DNA from: Hordeum vulgare subsp. vulgare
Lineage: Eukaryota; Streptophyta; Magnoliopsida; Poales; Poaceae
Assembly: GCF_904849725.1 (NCBI RefSeq)
Contig: NC_058521.1
Span: forward strand, 429,864,676-429,928,675
DNA length: 64,000 nucleotides
Direction: 5' to 3'
The notes beneath the pieces were generated by a model. That model worked only from the letters and a program-made list of their open reading frames with translations, searched no databases and was not told the origin of the DNA. The translations under genes were made by a program, and so were the position numbers. Position 1 is the stretch's first letter. Every line of letters begins with the position of its first letter. Of the stretch, positions 1 to 12,400 are shown piece by piece.

Positions 1-1
1 A

Positions 2-520
2 AACTTCGATTGTGTCTATTTGACAGAGAAAAAGAAGGAGATGGTGGAGCTACTTGGATACAGAGATAGCAACCTGGCAGGAGATGTGAATGACCGTAAA
101 AGTACCTCGGGTCTGGCATATTTCTTGGGCAGGAGCATAGTTACTTCGCTATCACAAAAGCAGAAGGTGGTCGCATTATCGTCCTGCGAAGCAGAGTATA
201 TAGCAGCTGCAACCGCAGCGGGTCAAGGTGTGTGGCTAGAAAGGCTACTCGGTGACCTCACAGATAAAGAACCTGAAAGAGTGGTGCTCAATGTGGACAA
301 CAAGTCTGCGATTGCCCTGTGTAAGAATCCAGTGCATCATGACAGGAGTAAGCACATAGATATAAGGTATCACTACATACGACAGTGCGTGGAAGAAGGC
401 AAGATTGAAGTCAACTACGTTTGCACCGACGACCAGCTTGCAGATATCCTGACCAAGTCTTTGGGACGACAGAAGTTTACAGAGATGCGGAGAAGGATCG
501 GCGTCCAAGCTGTAAAGTGA
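2..520 (+). CDS. Ty1/copia polyprotein, C-terminal RNase H domain (partial)
   Basis: This is the 3' end of a copia pol gene. The frame is open from the window edge, so the start lies outside and the TTG near base 20 is not a real start. The RNase H domain shows GYRDSNLAGD near the front, SSCEAEYIAA in the middle, DNKSAIAL, and the copia signature HDRSKHIDIRYHYIR followed by DQLADILTK. These carry the acidic residues expected for degrading the RNA strand during reverse transcription in the cytoplasmic particle. The frame ends with TGA at 518-520, followed at once by a G-rich tract and an LTR, the normal order. No break is visible in this part. Family placement within copia is not certain. Confidence 0.9.
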   Translation, partial: NFDCVYLTEKKKEMVELLGYRDSNLAGDVNDRKSTSGLAYFLGRSIVTSLSQKQKVVALSSCEAEYIAAATAAGQGVWLERLLGDLTDKEPERVVLNVDNKSAIALCKNPVHHDRSKHIDIRYHYIRQCVEEGKIEVNYVCTDDQLADILTKSLGRQKFTEMRRRIGVQAVK

Positions 521-527
521 GGACATC

Positions 528-1036
528 GTGTTTAGGGGGGGTGATTGTTGGAGTTAACCACGATGATGTGGTGTCCGTGTTCGACTAGTACGCGAAGGCA
601 ATTACCGTCTAGGACTTTGTATATGGACTAGGACTGCCATAGCTAGCTATTAGTGCTCCTATATATATACTTGTAACCTGCCCCTGTAATCAACTCAGCA
701 AGATCAAAGCAATAACATAGCAGGACCGACAAGGCCCTATTTATCCATCAGATCCTTTGTGTTTCGCCGAGTTGTGCTAGTTCGAGTCGATCAAGTTACC
801 GACGGCTGATTGTTAGCTATACATGCATAGCTAGCTAGCTTGCCTCACGTCAAAGGATCAAAAACCATCCAGCAACGTGCTTGCTAGCTTAGGATAGTAT
901 TGTACGTACTCTTGCTAGCTTAGGCTAGTATTGTACTTGCCCGTTGCGTCTTCGTCAACCGACGGCTCGGAAAGTAATCGAGCTTCATCGTGCGTGTATT
1001 GCCGGAAAGTACACGGTAACACCGTCGACGTCGGAT
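528..1036 (+). repeat. Polypurine tract and 3' LTR of the copia element
   Basis: A G-rich tract (TTTAGGGGGGG, about 530-541) follows the pol stop and is the expected plus-strand primer. An LTR-like sequence then begins with TG at 542 or 546. It holds an A/T-rich TATA-like stretch (CTATATATATAC, about 659-670). The far end is not resolved. Copia-derived sequence must stop by about 1036, because the minus-strand Athila-like reading frame is recognisable from about 1037. Short imperfect duplications (TTGCTAGCTTAGG, GTATTGTAC) occur at 880-940. Confidence 0.6.
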
Positions 1037-3021
1037 CTGGGCCAACAGAAACCAGCGTGACCTAGGAAACTTCGTATACCTCTGATATCTGTGGGGCAAG
1101 GCATTTTCTCAATTGCATCAACCTTAGACTTATCAACTTCAATGCCTTTCTCAAAGATTTTGTGTCCAAAGACGATTCCTTCATTAACCATGAAGTGGCA
1201 CTTCTCCCAGTTCAAGACGAGGTTGGTATATTTGCATCTCTGTAAGACTCGATCAAGGTTGCTGAGGCAATCATCAAAGGAAGAACCATAAATGGAGAAA
1301 CCATCCATAAAAACCTCAACAATCTTTTCACAAAAGTTAGAGAATATAGCCATCATACATCTTTGAAAGGTGGCAGGTGCATTACATAAGCCAAAAGGCA
1401 TACGTCTATAAGCAAAGGTACCGAAGGGGCAGGTGAAAGTGGTTTTCTCCTGATCAGATTGTGCAACAGGTATTTGTGAGAAACCTGAATAATCGTCTAG
1501 AAAGCAGAAGTGTGTGTGTTTAAATAGCCTTTCTAGCATTTGGTCGATAAACGCCAAAGGATAATGGTCTTTCCTGGTTGCCTTGTTCAGTTTCCGGAAG
1601 TCTATCACCATCCTATAGCTAGTAATAATCCTCTGTGGGATTAGTTCATTCTTATCATTAGGAACGACGGTGATACCTTCCTTCTTAGGTACGCAATGTA
1701 CTGGACTTACCTACTCACTATGAGCAACAGGATAAATGATTCCTGCTTCCAGAAGCTTTAATATTTCTTTTCTCACGACCTCTTTCATCTTAGGGTTTAA
1801 TCTCCTTTGATGATCAGCAACTGGTTTAGAATCAGGGTCAGTTTTAATCTTGTGCTGACATGGAGTGGGACTAATACCCTTAAGATCATCAAGAGTATAT
1901 CCAATAGCCTCACGGTGCTTCCTCAAAGTTTTTAATAACTTCTTCTCTTCGTGATTAGAGAGGTGAGCACTAATAATAACAGGATATATCTCCTTCTCAT
2001 CAAGGTAGGCATACTTAAGAGTATCTGGTAACTGTTTTAGCTCGAACACAGGATCACCCTTTGGTGGGGGAGGATCCCCAAGCAGTTCAACAGGCAGATT
2101 ATTCTTGAGAATAGGATATTGTTCTAAAACAATTTTATCTATCTCATCTCTTTCATCCATATGCATATCATTTTCATGCTCAAGCAGATATTGCTCTAAA
2201 GGATCCGTAGGAGGTACGACAATAGAGGCAAGAGCAATGATTTCATCGCTACCAAACGACTCTTCTTCATGGGGTTGTCTTCCAAACTTGGAGAAGTTAA
2301 ATTCATGATACACACCCTCGAAACTAACAGTGACAGTCTGTTTAATGCAAGCAATATGAGCATTGACAGTGTTGAGAAAGGTACTACCAAATATGATGGG
2401 ACAAAAGCTATCTTGTGTAGTAGCAAGGACGAGGAAATCAGTAGGATACTTCGTCTTACCACACCTGACTTCTACGTCTCTCACAATTCCCAGAGGGCAG
2501 ATAGTGTCTCTATTAGCTAGCGTAATAGTGACATCAATGGGTTCTAACTCAGCAGGTGCAATCTCATCTTTGATTTCATCATATAGGGACTGGGGTATTG
2601 CACTAACACTAGCACCCATATCACATAAACCATGATAACAGTGATCTCCTATCTTGACAGAAACAACGGACATGCCAACTATAGGTCTGTATTTGTCTTT
2701 CACGTGAGGTTTAGCAATTCTAGCGGAGTCCTCAGAGAATTTGATAACATGCCCGTCTATGTCTTCGGCTAAAAGATCTTTGATAATAGCAACACTAGGT
2801 TCGACTCTAATTTCCTGAGGGGGTGCAAGTGGTCTAATGTAACCCCTACGTATCACAGTTGGAGCTTTAGGGTAAGGTCTAATGTAATCCTTTTTCCTAG
2901 CAGGGTAAGGTGGTTTCTCAGCGTAGGCACAAGGAACAATAGGATCACTAAAGGCAATGACTTTCTCTTCAACTAGATTGGGTTTAACTATGTTGACTTC
3001 TACAGGAGGATGATACTTAAA
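1037..3021 (-). pseudogene. Athila-like gypsy protease and reverse transcriptase, truncated
   Basis: Reading leftward, the frame runs from a linker region into an aspartic protease around 2630-2570 (HGLCDMGASVSAIP, where D-M-G-A replaces the usual D-[ST]-G). A reverse transcriptase follows (VIDFRKLNK, CPFGTFAYRRMPFGLCNAPATF). The catalytic box reads FMDGFS, where the family normally has two aspartates, so the second is lost. A TAG at 1711-1713 interrupts the frame, which resumes in the same phase in the RT. Coding identity stops at about 1037, just after SFLGHAG, where unrelated copia-side sequence begins. RNase H and integrase are therefore absent. This element can no longer make active enzyme. 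Confidence 0.85.
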
Positions 3022-3854
3022 CTACTTCTCTTTGTGAAGATCAACATGAGCAGCAAAAGATTCACATAGAGAAGCTACTATCTCCAAGTCAAGTCCATAC
3101 TTAACGCTAAAATCTCTAGATGTGTTTGTTTCAACAAAAGATTTAACGCAATCAAACTGTAAATTCATACCTGACTCCTTACGTTCTTCAATCTCCCAAT
3201 CTTCAGAGTTACGTTTGATTCTTTCCAATAAATTCCACTTGTAGTCAATATCCTTCTTCATAAAAGAACCGGTACAAGAAGTGTCAAGCATGGTACGATC
3301 TTCATGAGAAAGCCGAGCATAAAAGTTTTGAGTGATAATTTCTCTCGAGAGCTCATGATTGGGGCATGAATAGAGCATTGATTTAAGCCTCCCCAAGCTT
3401 GAGCTATGCTTTCCCTGTCACGAGGCCAAAAGTTATAAATATAATACCGATCATGATGTACTAAATGCATAGGATAAAGCTTTTGATGAAATTCCAATTT
3501 CAACCGATTGTAGTCCCATGATCCAGTATCATCACATAGCCTATACCATGTCAACGCCTTATCCTTCAAAGATAAAGGAAAGACTTTCTTATTTACCTCA
3601 TCCTCGGGCAAACCTGCAAGCTTAAATAAACCACAAACTTCATCTACATAGATTAGATGCAAGTCTGGATGTGATGATCCATCTCTTGTAAAAGGATTAG
3701 CCAGCAGTTTCTCAAGCATACCCGAAGGAATTTCATAAAAGATATTTTCAGTAGGTACCTCAGGTTGAGGAGCAACTCCTTGCGCTTCCGTTCGTGGTGA
3801 AGATACCCCGAACAACCTCCTCAAAGGAACAGTTTCCATAGTGACAAGTGACAA
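3022..3854 (-). pseudogene. Athila-like gypsy gag fragment
   Basis: This is the capsid (gag) region of the same element. An N-terminal part with ETVPLRRLFG is followed by a capsid core containing DKALTWYRLCDD and the segment ending FWPRDRESIAQAWG. Gag forms the virus-like particle that packages the element RNA. Near 3397 the reading frame shifts by one, and gag continues in the frame shared with the protease. A TAG at 3022-3024 then closes that frame before the protease part. No zinc knuckle is evident. The order 5' LTR, primer site, gag, protease, RT on the minus strand is normal for gypsy elements. Confidence 0.8.
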
Positions 3855-3916
3855 TAAATTTCAGCACAATATATAAATGTTTCCTTACCAAATTCCACTT
3901 ACCAAAGGCACCTACC

Positions 3917-3934
3917 TCCCCGGCAACGGCGCCA
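3917..3934 (-). other. Primer binding site (tRNA-Asp type)
   Basis: On the minus strand this reads TGGCGCCGTTGCCGGGGA, the complement of the 3' end of plant tRNA-Asp, which primes minus-strand DNA synthesis in Athila-lineage elements. It lies 11 bases inside the LTR end and fixes the orientation of the element. Confidence 0.9.
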
Positions 3935-3945
3935 GAAAAGAGTCT

Positions 3946-5520
3946 TGATGACCCACAAGTATAGGGGATCAATCATAGTCCTTTTGATAAGTAAGAGTGT
4001 CGAACCCACTGAGGAGCAGACGGCTGTGATAAACGGTTTTCAGCAAGGTAATAACTGCAAGCACTGAAAGTAGCGGTAACAAGTGATGGTGTAGTGAGGT
4101 GAAACGTAGCAAGTGAAAAGTAACAAGTAACAAGTAGTAGAAACGGTGCAGCAAAGTGGCCCAATCCCTTTTGTAGCAAGGGACAAGCCTGAACAAAAGT
4201 CCTATAGGAGGAAAAGCACTCCCGAGGACACACGTGAATTTCTGTCATGCTAGTTTCATCATGTTCATGTGATTCACGTTCATTACTTTGATAGTTTGAT
4301 ATGTGGGTGGACCGGCGCTTGGGTACTTCCCTTACTTGGACAAGCATCCAACTTATGATTAACCCCTCTCGCAAGCATCTGCAACTTCGAAAGAAGAATT
4401 AAGACAATGTCTAACCATAGCATTAAACTAGTGGATCCAAATCAGCCCCTTACGAAGCAACGCATAGACTGGGGTTTAAGCTTCTGTCACTCTAGCAACC
4501 CATCATCTACTTACTACTCCCTAGTGCCTTCCTCTAGGCCCACAGATGGTGAAGTGTTATGTAGTCGACGTTCACATAACACCACTAGAGGAAAAGACAA
4601 CATACACCATATCAAAATACCGAACGAATACCAAATTCACATGACTATTATCAGCATGACTTATCCCATGTCCTCAGGAACAAAAGTAACTACTCACAAA
4701 GCATAATCATAATCATGATCAGAGGTGTAACGAGTAGCATCAAGGATCTGAACATAAACTCTTCCACCAAGTAATCCAACTAGCATCAACTACAAAGAGT
4801 AATCAACACTACTAGCAACCTTACAAGTACCAATCGGAGTCGCAAGACGGAGATTGATTACAAGAGATGAACTAGGATTTGGAGAGGAGATGGTGCTGAT
4901 GAAGATGTTGATGGAGATGACTCCCCTCCGACGAGAGGAGTGTTGGTGATGACGATGGCGACGATTTCTCCCTCCGGGAGGGAAATTTCCCCGGTAGGAT
5001 CGTCCTGCCGGAGCTCTAGATTGGTTTTGCTCAAGTTCCGCCTCGTGGTGGCGGAGAATCCACGAAAAAGCTCCGCCCTAATTTTTTCTTGGATGAAACC
5101 CTTCATATAGCAAAAGAGGGGGGCCAGTGGGCCGCCAGGGTGCCCATAAGCCCTGTAGCCACCACCCGGGGGGGGGGGGCTACCAGGCTTGTGGGCCTCT
5201 GGCACTTCTTTCACCCAGTATTTTTTATATATTCCCAAAAAATTCCACGTTGATTTTCAGGGCATTTGGAGTTTCGCAGAATAGAGGACTCAGACTTGCT
5301 CCTTTTCCAGTCCAGAATTCCAGTTGCCGGTATTCTCCCTCTTCAAATAAACCTTGCAAAATAAGGGAGAAAAGGCATAAGTATGGTACCACAAAGTAAT
5401 ATAACAGTCCATAAGGCGATAAATATCAACATGAAAGCATGATGCAAAATGGACGTATAAGGACGTTATTAGGAAAAAACGGTTTTCCAGACCTTTCAAA
5501 AGTACTTGCAGAACGTCTCT
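3946..5520 (-). repeat. 5' LTR of the Athila-like element
   Basis: The LTR end is placed at 3946, where the minus strand ends ...GTGGGTCATCA just before the primer site. The upstream end is estimated from the loss of family-like sequence near 5520; no target duplication was identified. A run of eleven G lies at 5170-5180. The several open frames in this stretch do not resemble proteins and are taken as chance. Confidence 0.65.
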
Positions 5521-8500
5521 CATTCTCACCTCTTCTAAATTTTCATAGGAAGCAAGGTTTTTGCCTTAGCCTTCCACCCTTATTCTCTGACACTCCTCGT
5601 CTACTTTTTCAAATCCTGCAAATGGTCGCTAGCACCCTATGCCCTCTGACCATGGGTTACTTAAAATCCTTGTGGGTAACTCGAAAGGAAGCAACCTTTC
5701 CAAGTGAGAACCCATGTACTAAAGGACGAGGATGACAAGGCTACGACCAGACGATGCCAACAGAAGTACCTCCATGAGGAACAAGGACATCAAGACCCAG
5801 AAGATGGCGACACCCTCGGCACTATTCAGAAGTGATGCCACCTTCGCCTATGATGATCAGGACATAATATGTGCAAGACCATGATCTGCATCGCTAGTAG
5901 AGCAACATTGTCAACATTAAGGTTGTGTCAACCAACACCGGTGGATGAGAACCTCGCCATTTGGTCCGCCTCACCCTAGTGAGGAGGAAAACGGTTCTAT
6001 TCATCCCCGTCTCTAGGTGTCAATATTGTGATCAAGTGACTGACAGGTCTGAGCTCTATCATGCCTTGCTGACGTCATTGCATAAAGGTCGTCCGGGTAG
6101 AACTCTCGACGCCTTTGAGGGCAAGAAGACAATGGCAAGATTATAAAGACAAGAGAAGACCCTGTCAACGACAGCCATGAGGAACCAACGTTGTCGGCGA
6201 TTCACCACACGAGAAGTCATCGAGAATTCTTCAACTCAATCCCAGTCGTTTCGGCAAACAACCACAAGACGCATGGCAACACCATGAGAAGACCCAAAAG
6301 ACTTAGCGGACCCCTCTTCGGGACACGAAGCAAGCACGAGTGTCGAGTCCAAAAACCTCTAGGGTAGGATGAGTCAAGAATCCCCTATGCGAAGTCGAGT
6401 CCATGAAATGGTTCGGATGGAACCATGTTGTGTGTTGCTTGTTTTTTATTGTTGTGCCTTGGTATAAGTCGCACTTTTGCTCTAGGCAACAAGCATTCGG
6501 TTATGTCACCTGCCTCATCTTGATGTTTGAGTTGACTTTCCCACACTTGTTTGATTGCACTTGAACTATAGCACCCCTTAGGCACTCTCCTCTCTGCTAC
6601 TACTATCTCTCTCTCTCTCACCCCTCTCGACAACTGAAGACCATCAAGACAAGATGCACTAGGGATCCACTTCGACGGACACCTGACACTGAAGACACTG
6701 ACTACACCATGCTCAACCAGATGTGACGTGTATAAGAGATGCTTTCCCTCAAGACCGGAAACCATCTCTAGCCTGGCCTAACCTCCACAAGTCTTTCCGG
6801 CTCAAATTTCTAGTCACGTGTCTAATACACGGATTAGCCATAACACCCGTCGAGCCCCGATAAACCCCTGTTTAGCACGAGTTCCTTATGGAACAAGTGA
6901 TCATGGTGAACGAGTACCCTTCATTCTTAAGCCAACACCATAACCCTGATGCCATAAGAAGATCCGTTCTCGGATATAAGGGTATTATACTAAGGTTAGT
7001 TGTGATGATGATAGGTGTCTTGAGGATAGGTAGACTATCTTGGTGGATCGTAAAACCCTTATAAAGGTAGGTGAATTTGGTGGAGCAAGTTGATATAGTA
7101 GCATAACCTACATGTTGCTTGAGTAAGATTGGATTCAGTAGAACGATTATGATCACAGGCAATAACTCTTGGTGGTATAATTGAATTTATCAAGTAGCTG
7201 ACATGGTTTGATGATATTACCATAATGACTTGGAGTAGCAAGTAAGAGACCTTGTTGGATTTGAGTTTTGGACTTAAATAGGTAACCTTAATGGAGTATT
7301 AATTATGAATGGGCCACATGGTTCAGAGTAAATTGGATTTAGCTCGATGATCACGATCATGAAACCATGTTTCTCGTTGGATAACGAGTAGAAGTAATTG
7401 GAGTTGTAGAAATAACTTACGAACCTATATGAGTTGGCTTCGGAGAATTGTTGGCCATGATATTGAAAGTTGGTGGATATACAATGACGTATTTTTGGCA
7501 ATAATATGTGAATTATGAGGATTCCTAGAGATTATGTAGAACCCCATCAATATTGGATTGTAGGAGTGATGGGTCCAGTAATGATCAACCGGATTTATGA
7601 ACCACTTGATAGGATTAGTAGAAAGGAAACCAGATCTTGGATTGGAATACTACGTGTTTCCTTAATATAGAAGTGCAGTACCCTGTACATTGAATGATCT
7701 AGCTGGGCATTTGGATTTGTAGCATCCCAGTTCAAGCTTAGCAGCTTGTATGCTTCCCCGAGGTTCCCTCATAGGGACACATCTGCAATGTATGTTATAC
7801 GATATTTGTGATGTTTGGGTTTAGTCCTTCCCTCAACCCCGGAGTTGACTAGCATGAGTGGTGTGGAGTTGACTTATGTGAGATGGTATATTCGGTGAAA
7901 TTGGGTGATTTTGTCCATAGTAAGAGGTCAGACAATTGGCATCTAAGGAATGTGCTTAGAGAAAAGATGATAACTGTTCACCCACATCCTAAGTTCCTAG
8001 AGACACTAAAGCTTCACCCAGCCATAAGGTAGTCCGATTATGACCATAGGAAACGGCTCTAAGTCCTTAGAATATGGTCAGTACTCCGCCAGCCCTCACC
8101 CATCGTATCTATGACAAACATGTGCATGAAGGACTAGGTCATGTTGGACCACAAATCCCTCGGCCAACGAGCACCCATAGCAAGTCCCCATTCTCCTCAC
8201 CCGTCTCATAAGCACTATGCTTATGTGATGCTTGGGAAAATATGTTGTTATCCTCACGAATGACATACATATTAGCCCAAAGAGATGATGAACACCTTAG
8301 TCCTGTTTGGACGAGCCCTAGAATCCATAGATCGCCACGCCTCTTGAGAGCGAGCATTACAACCCTCCAGCAACCGAAGACAATTCCCCGCAAGCATGGT
8401 GAAGCATCGAAATGATCAAGGAGCCACGACAATAGAGAAGAAACAACAAGTTTTATTGCATCTCCTATGTCAACGACACCGACTACGACGTGCAAGACTA

Positions 8501-9451
8501 TAAGACCAGCAAGGGCAGACGGACCGGAAGCAACCTCCACCCAGACAACAACCACATTCAAGACCACACACGCATAAACACTTAATCATTTGCTACTATG
8601 GCACACCTCGGTTCCTTCGTGGGAAGAAACCCGCATACGTATTTATTTCGTGGAGACACCGCTAACACACTAGCACCACACGTACATTGAGTAGTTGCCT
8701 AGTCGTCATGAACCCTGCCGCCGCGGAGAGCTGCCGTTCGGGCAACAGCATCATGACGATCATCATGGATGATCGCGCGGTACAACGTCGAGACCCTGAC
8801 CAACATCGCCACCGCTCCGAACAGGAGGATTATGAGCCACCCTGGGCTCGTCTGCCATTGAAGTCTCTACTCTAGCACCTGCAAGGAGAAGAAGAAGGAG
8901 GAAGAGGACCGGAGCAACAACAAGGGACGAGGCCGGGTGAGAGAACGAAAAGGACTCCCTGGCCAATTTATAGCCAGGCTCGGTGAGCCACTGGCAAGGC
9001 CACCAGCCCACTCGCCGCTCTGCCATCGGTGCTAGATGGGAATCCCAGAGCAGTGCCGACACGTGCAGGCCCTCGAGGTGAGTGCTCGCTGCGCCGGTGG
9101 CTGGCTCACTGCGCACCACCGTAGGGCGACCCCAGACACCCTACGCCCCTAGGCACCGCAAGTAGAGGCAGCACCTAGGACTCACCAGGGAAGAAGGATC
9201 AGAGGAAGAAGAAGAGACTGACAGCGCCCCGATGGGCCCACCTGTCGGCCGGAGTAGGTGCCCAGCATCGGGTACGATTAGCACAACTAGGAATTTCAAA
9301 CTTCCCTACCTCCAACGTCATCGTGAACTGCAGATGCACCAATAAGTGGCATTCTTGTGGTGACCACATCAGACCACGTGTTTAGAATGGTTGCTATCGC
9401 TGTGTTCAGCGGCATAGCAGGAGCAGGCCCTGGTAACCACCTTAACAAATC
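5521..9451. other. Non-coding, retroelement-derived DNA without recognised genes
   Basis: About 3.9 kb with no reading frame that resembles a known protein on either strand. The stretch at 8870-9280 is GC-rich with AGA/GAA-rich runs and, on the minus strand, looks like the leader part of a grass gypsy LTR. The end of the block leads into the polypurine tract at 9452. I read it as the internal region of a non-autonomous or decayed gypsy element, possibly with another LTR fragment inside. I could not assign a family. Confidence 0.4.
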
Positions 9452-12400
9452 TCGGGGATGAGATTTTTTTAAGAGGGAAAGGTCTGTAATACCTTGTTTT
9501 TAACTCTCCTGACTGATTTGGCTTTTCCTCAAAAATTAGGACCAATTAAAAAAATGTGAGTGATTGTGATGCTTGAACTGACTGTTGTTTGCTTGCTTGC
9601 TGGTATGCTTATGTTTGATTCTCAAATTCCTGTTACTCTGCAGACTCACATCCTTAGCCCAAAACTTATGCCTAATGATCATGCGATGTGTTAGGACCAG
9701 AATTTATTTTTAGCAAATATTGTGTTCACCAAAAAGAATTTCTTTGAATTAAGCTTTCAAAAACCCTCAGATGGGATTTGTACTACAAGTTATTTTACTA
9801 TTTTATTTAAATGCCTTCCTGTGAGGCCAGAAATGGTCTCTTATGAAGGAAAGTTATTTTTATTGCTTTTAAAATATTTAATAATAATTAGGGAAACTCA
9901 GTGGACATATATATTCCATATATATGAGTGTCAACACATGGTCATGTTCAAAATATTGGGCAAGCCCCTTCAAAACCCTTCGTGCCTATTTCAAACTTTT
10001 GGAATATTTTACAAGAAATATTCTCAATAAATTCCTGTAAAATTCTAGCATGTCACATATGATATATGTGATGATCTTGCCAAGTTTCAGCTCAATCCAA
10101 GTTGATTTGATTCCCCTAATTATTCTAAAACCTTATCAGTTCAGATCCAAATTTGAGCAACTCTACATTGTCAAGTGTCTCCAATTGTGCTCAAATTTGG
10201 TAGACATGTTCTGATACTCCAATAATGCATCCACACCAAGTGGTGCATCAAGGAGAATAGAAGAACTTGTCCCAAGCCCCTCAAAACCCTCTCTGTTGAT
10301 TTCTGACTTTGGGACACTTTACATTATAAAGTTTCTCCAATTGACCCCAAAACTTTTTGGGCATGCCTTAATGCTCAAATAATACCCCCACACCAAATAT
10401 TGGATTTGTGGAAATTGATTTGAATAGCTTTGTAAGCAGAAGGCTACTTCTGCCCTTTTCATGGGTTTTCCATGTCTACATTGGAAACCTTGTCCACCAA
10501 ATCCCAAATTTGGTGTCCAAGCTTATTTTCACCTATTATTTGATCCTGTTAAATTTAATATCCATTGAAGTCCATCTGGTAGCCCTCACATTCATGAAAC
10601 ACCTTGTGTGCATTCACCAAGTTGGCCACTTTGGCCCCTTCCACATTTACCCTTGAGATTAAACTTTGACCACAACTCTATATAGTTACATTTTACCTCC
10701 AGTAGCTTTTCCATGGCCTCTGGTTAATTATTGGAGGGAGACTCCATGTAACTACTTCTCATTTTTACCCTTGATCACCATTTTTACCCCCTCTTATCTC
10801 ACTTCTGCTTAAGCCAACGCCCCCTCCTCTTTCCATAGGGTCCCTAGAATCCCAAGGCATCATTTTAAACCAAGAGAGGGCATGCTCATGTAGGAAAAAT
10901 GAGCAGCACATCTACAAGTTGATTTCTGGCTGAAATGTAGCTTTGTACACCAAGTACTAGATACCCTCCTCTTCTTGAGCTCAAACTTGGCAGTGTTGTA
11001 GTCCTTGCATAGCTAACACTGCTAGACATTGTTTTCCCCAGGACTCTCCATTTGATACCCACTTTTATTAGCTGTAAGTTTGATGTTATAAACTTAACCT
11101 CGGTTAAAGACCATTGAAACTAACTCCAATAGAGACCAAACTCCTCACTCTCACTCCTGCTATCATGCCCCACATCCCAGACACCTTTGACAGGTCAAGC
11201 TGCTGGTGTAGACATGTGTGGCCACGGTGACCACCACCCTGGCATGCAAAACTGGTGCTCTGCACCCTAACCTTGCCCCACAGCCTGAATCTGGCAGCCA
11301 CCCCTTGTCTTAGCATGTCTCAGCATCTCCTTTTGACCGTTCCAAGCGCATCCCATCATCAGCTAGCCTCCAAGCTCCATTAGAGGCGCGTGGCCGCCAT
11401 GGACAGGGATTTCCAGAGTTCCCGAGCTCTATCTCTCCCTCCCCCTCTCTTAACACTTCTCCCTCGAGCCACTGCTGCTCCCGCATCTCTCCCTTCTCCC
11501 TAGTGCACCTGCAGATCTCCCCCTTGAGCTCCCTCTCCTCCCAAGCTTCCTCCTCTCCTTCCATGGTCGCAATGGCCAGCTTCGGCCATGCTTGCGTCTG
11601 GGCTCTCCAGCCCCCCTCTCTATCCCTAGCACCTCTAGGAGTAACCCAGACCACCATGGAGCCGCCCCGCTCCTCTATTCCCCCTTGCAGCGGCCGGAGC
11701 ACCCTCGCCACGAATGTCGTCATCGGCCTCTACCATGGCCGAGAGCTCCTTTGCCCCAAGGCTTCCCTGCGGAGCTGGCTCCTGCTCGGGTGCGAGAGGC
11801 CATGCCCCGAGCCCGTGCTGGCTAGCGCGCCACTGGAGAGAGGTTGGAGCCGCCGGAGCGGGCCCGGCATCGGCTGGCCCTGCCTCCCGTGCGTGCCCCA
11901 CGTCAAACGGAGCAAGGAGAAGGATCGGGCGGTTGGGCCCCGCCTGTAAGTGGCTCGGTGGCCGGGCCCAACCACCTTCAGTGGAAACGGGCGCCTTGCC
12001 GGCTGCCTCCCCACGTGTGAAACACAAATGGGCGGAAGGCGCTTCCTGCATGGCCACGGCTGTCCAGGCTAAGCCAACGGCCCGACCCAACTCCCTCTCC
12101 CTCGCCATGGGCACATGATAGCCCCCTGGGGTTGAGTCCCTTCTTTGCTTTTTCTTTTTCCAGAAACTTCAAAATTCTATAGAAAAATCATTTTAACTCC
12201 AGTTTGGTTGATTCAAATTCCTACAGGTTCCTAAAATCCAGGGCTATCCAAAGATATTCTTTGCACATTTTTCCAAAAAACTTTTATACTGTATTTATAT
12301 TTAAATACAGATTTGGGGTGCTTCTAGCCCCCCTTTCAGAAATTCTAGAGGATTCAAATTCACTCCAAATGGAGTGATTCCAAATTCCAAAACCTTATAA

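Noticed and set aside
8139..9119. Several minus-strand frames of 118-142 codons
   Set aside because: Biased composition, no domain, no promoter or splice context; likely LTR or internal TE sequence.
11310..12118. Overlapping long frames on both strands in a GC-rich stretch
   Set aside because: They occur in many phases, resemble no protein family and lie inside a probable LTR; GC-rich DNA lacks stop codons by chance.
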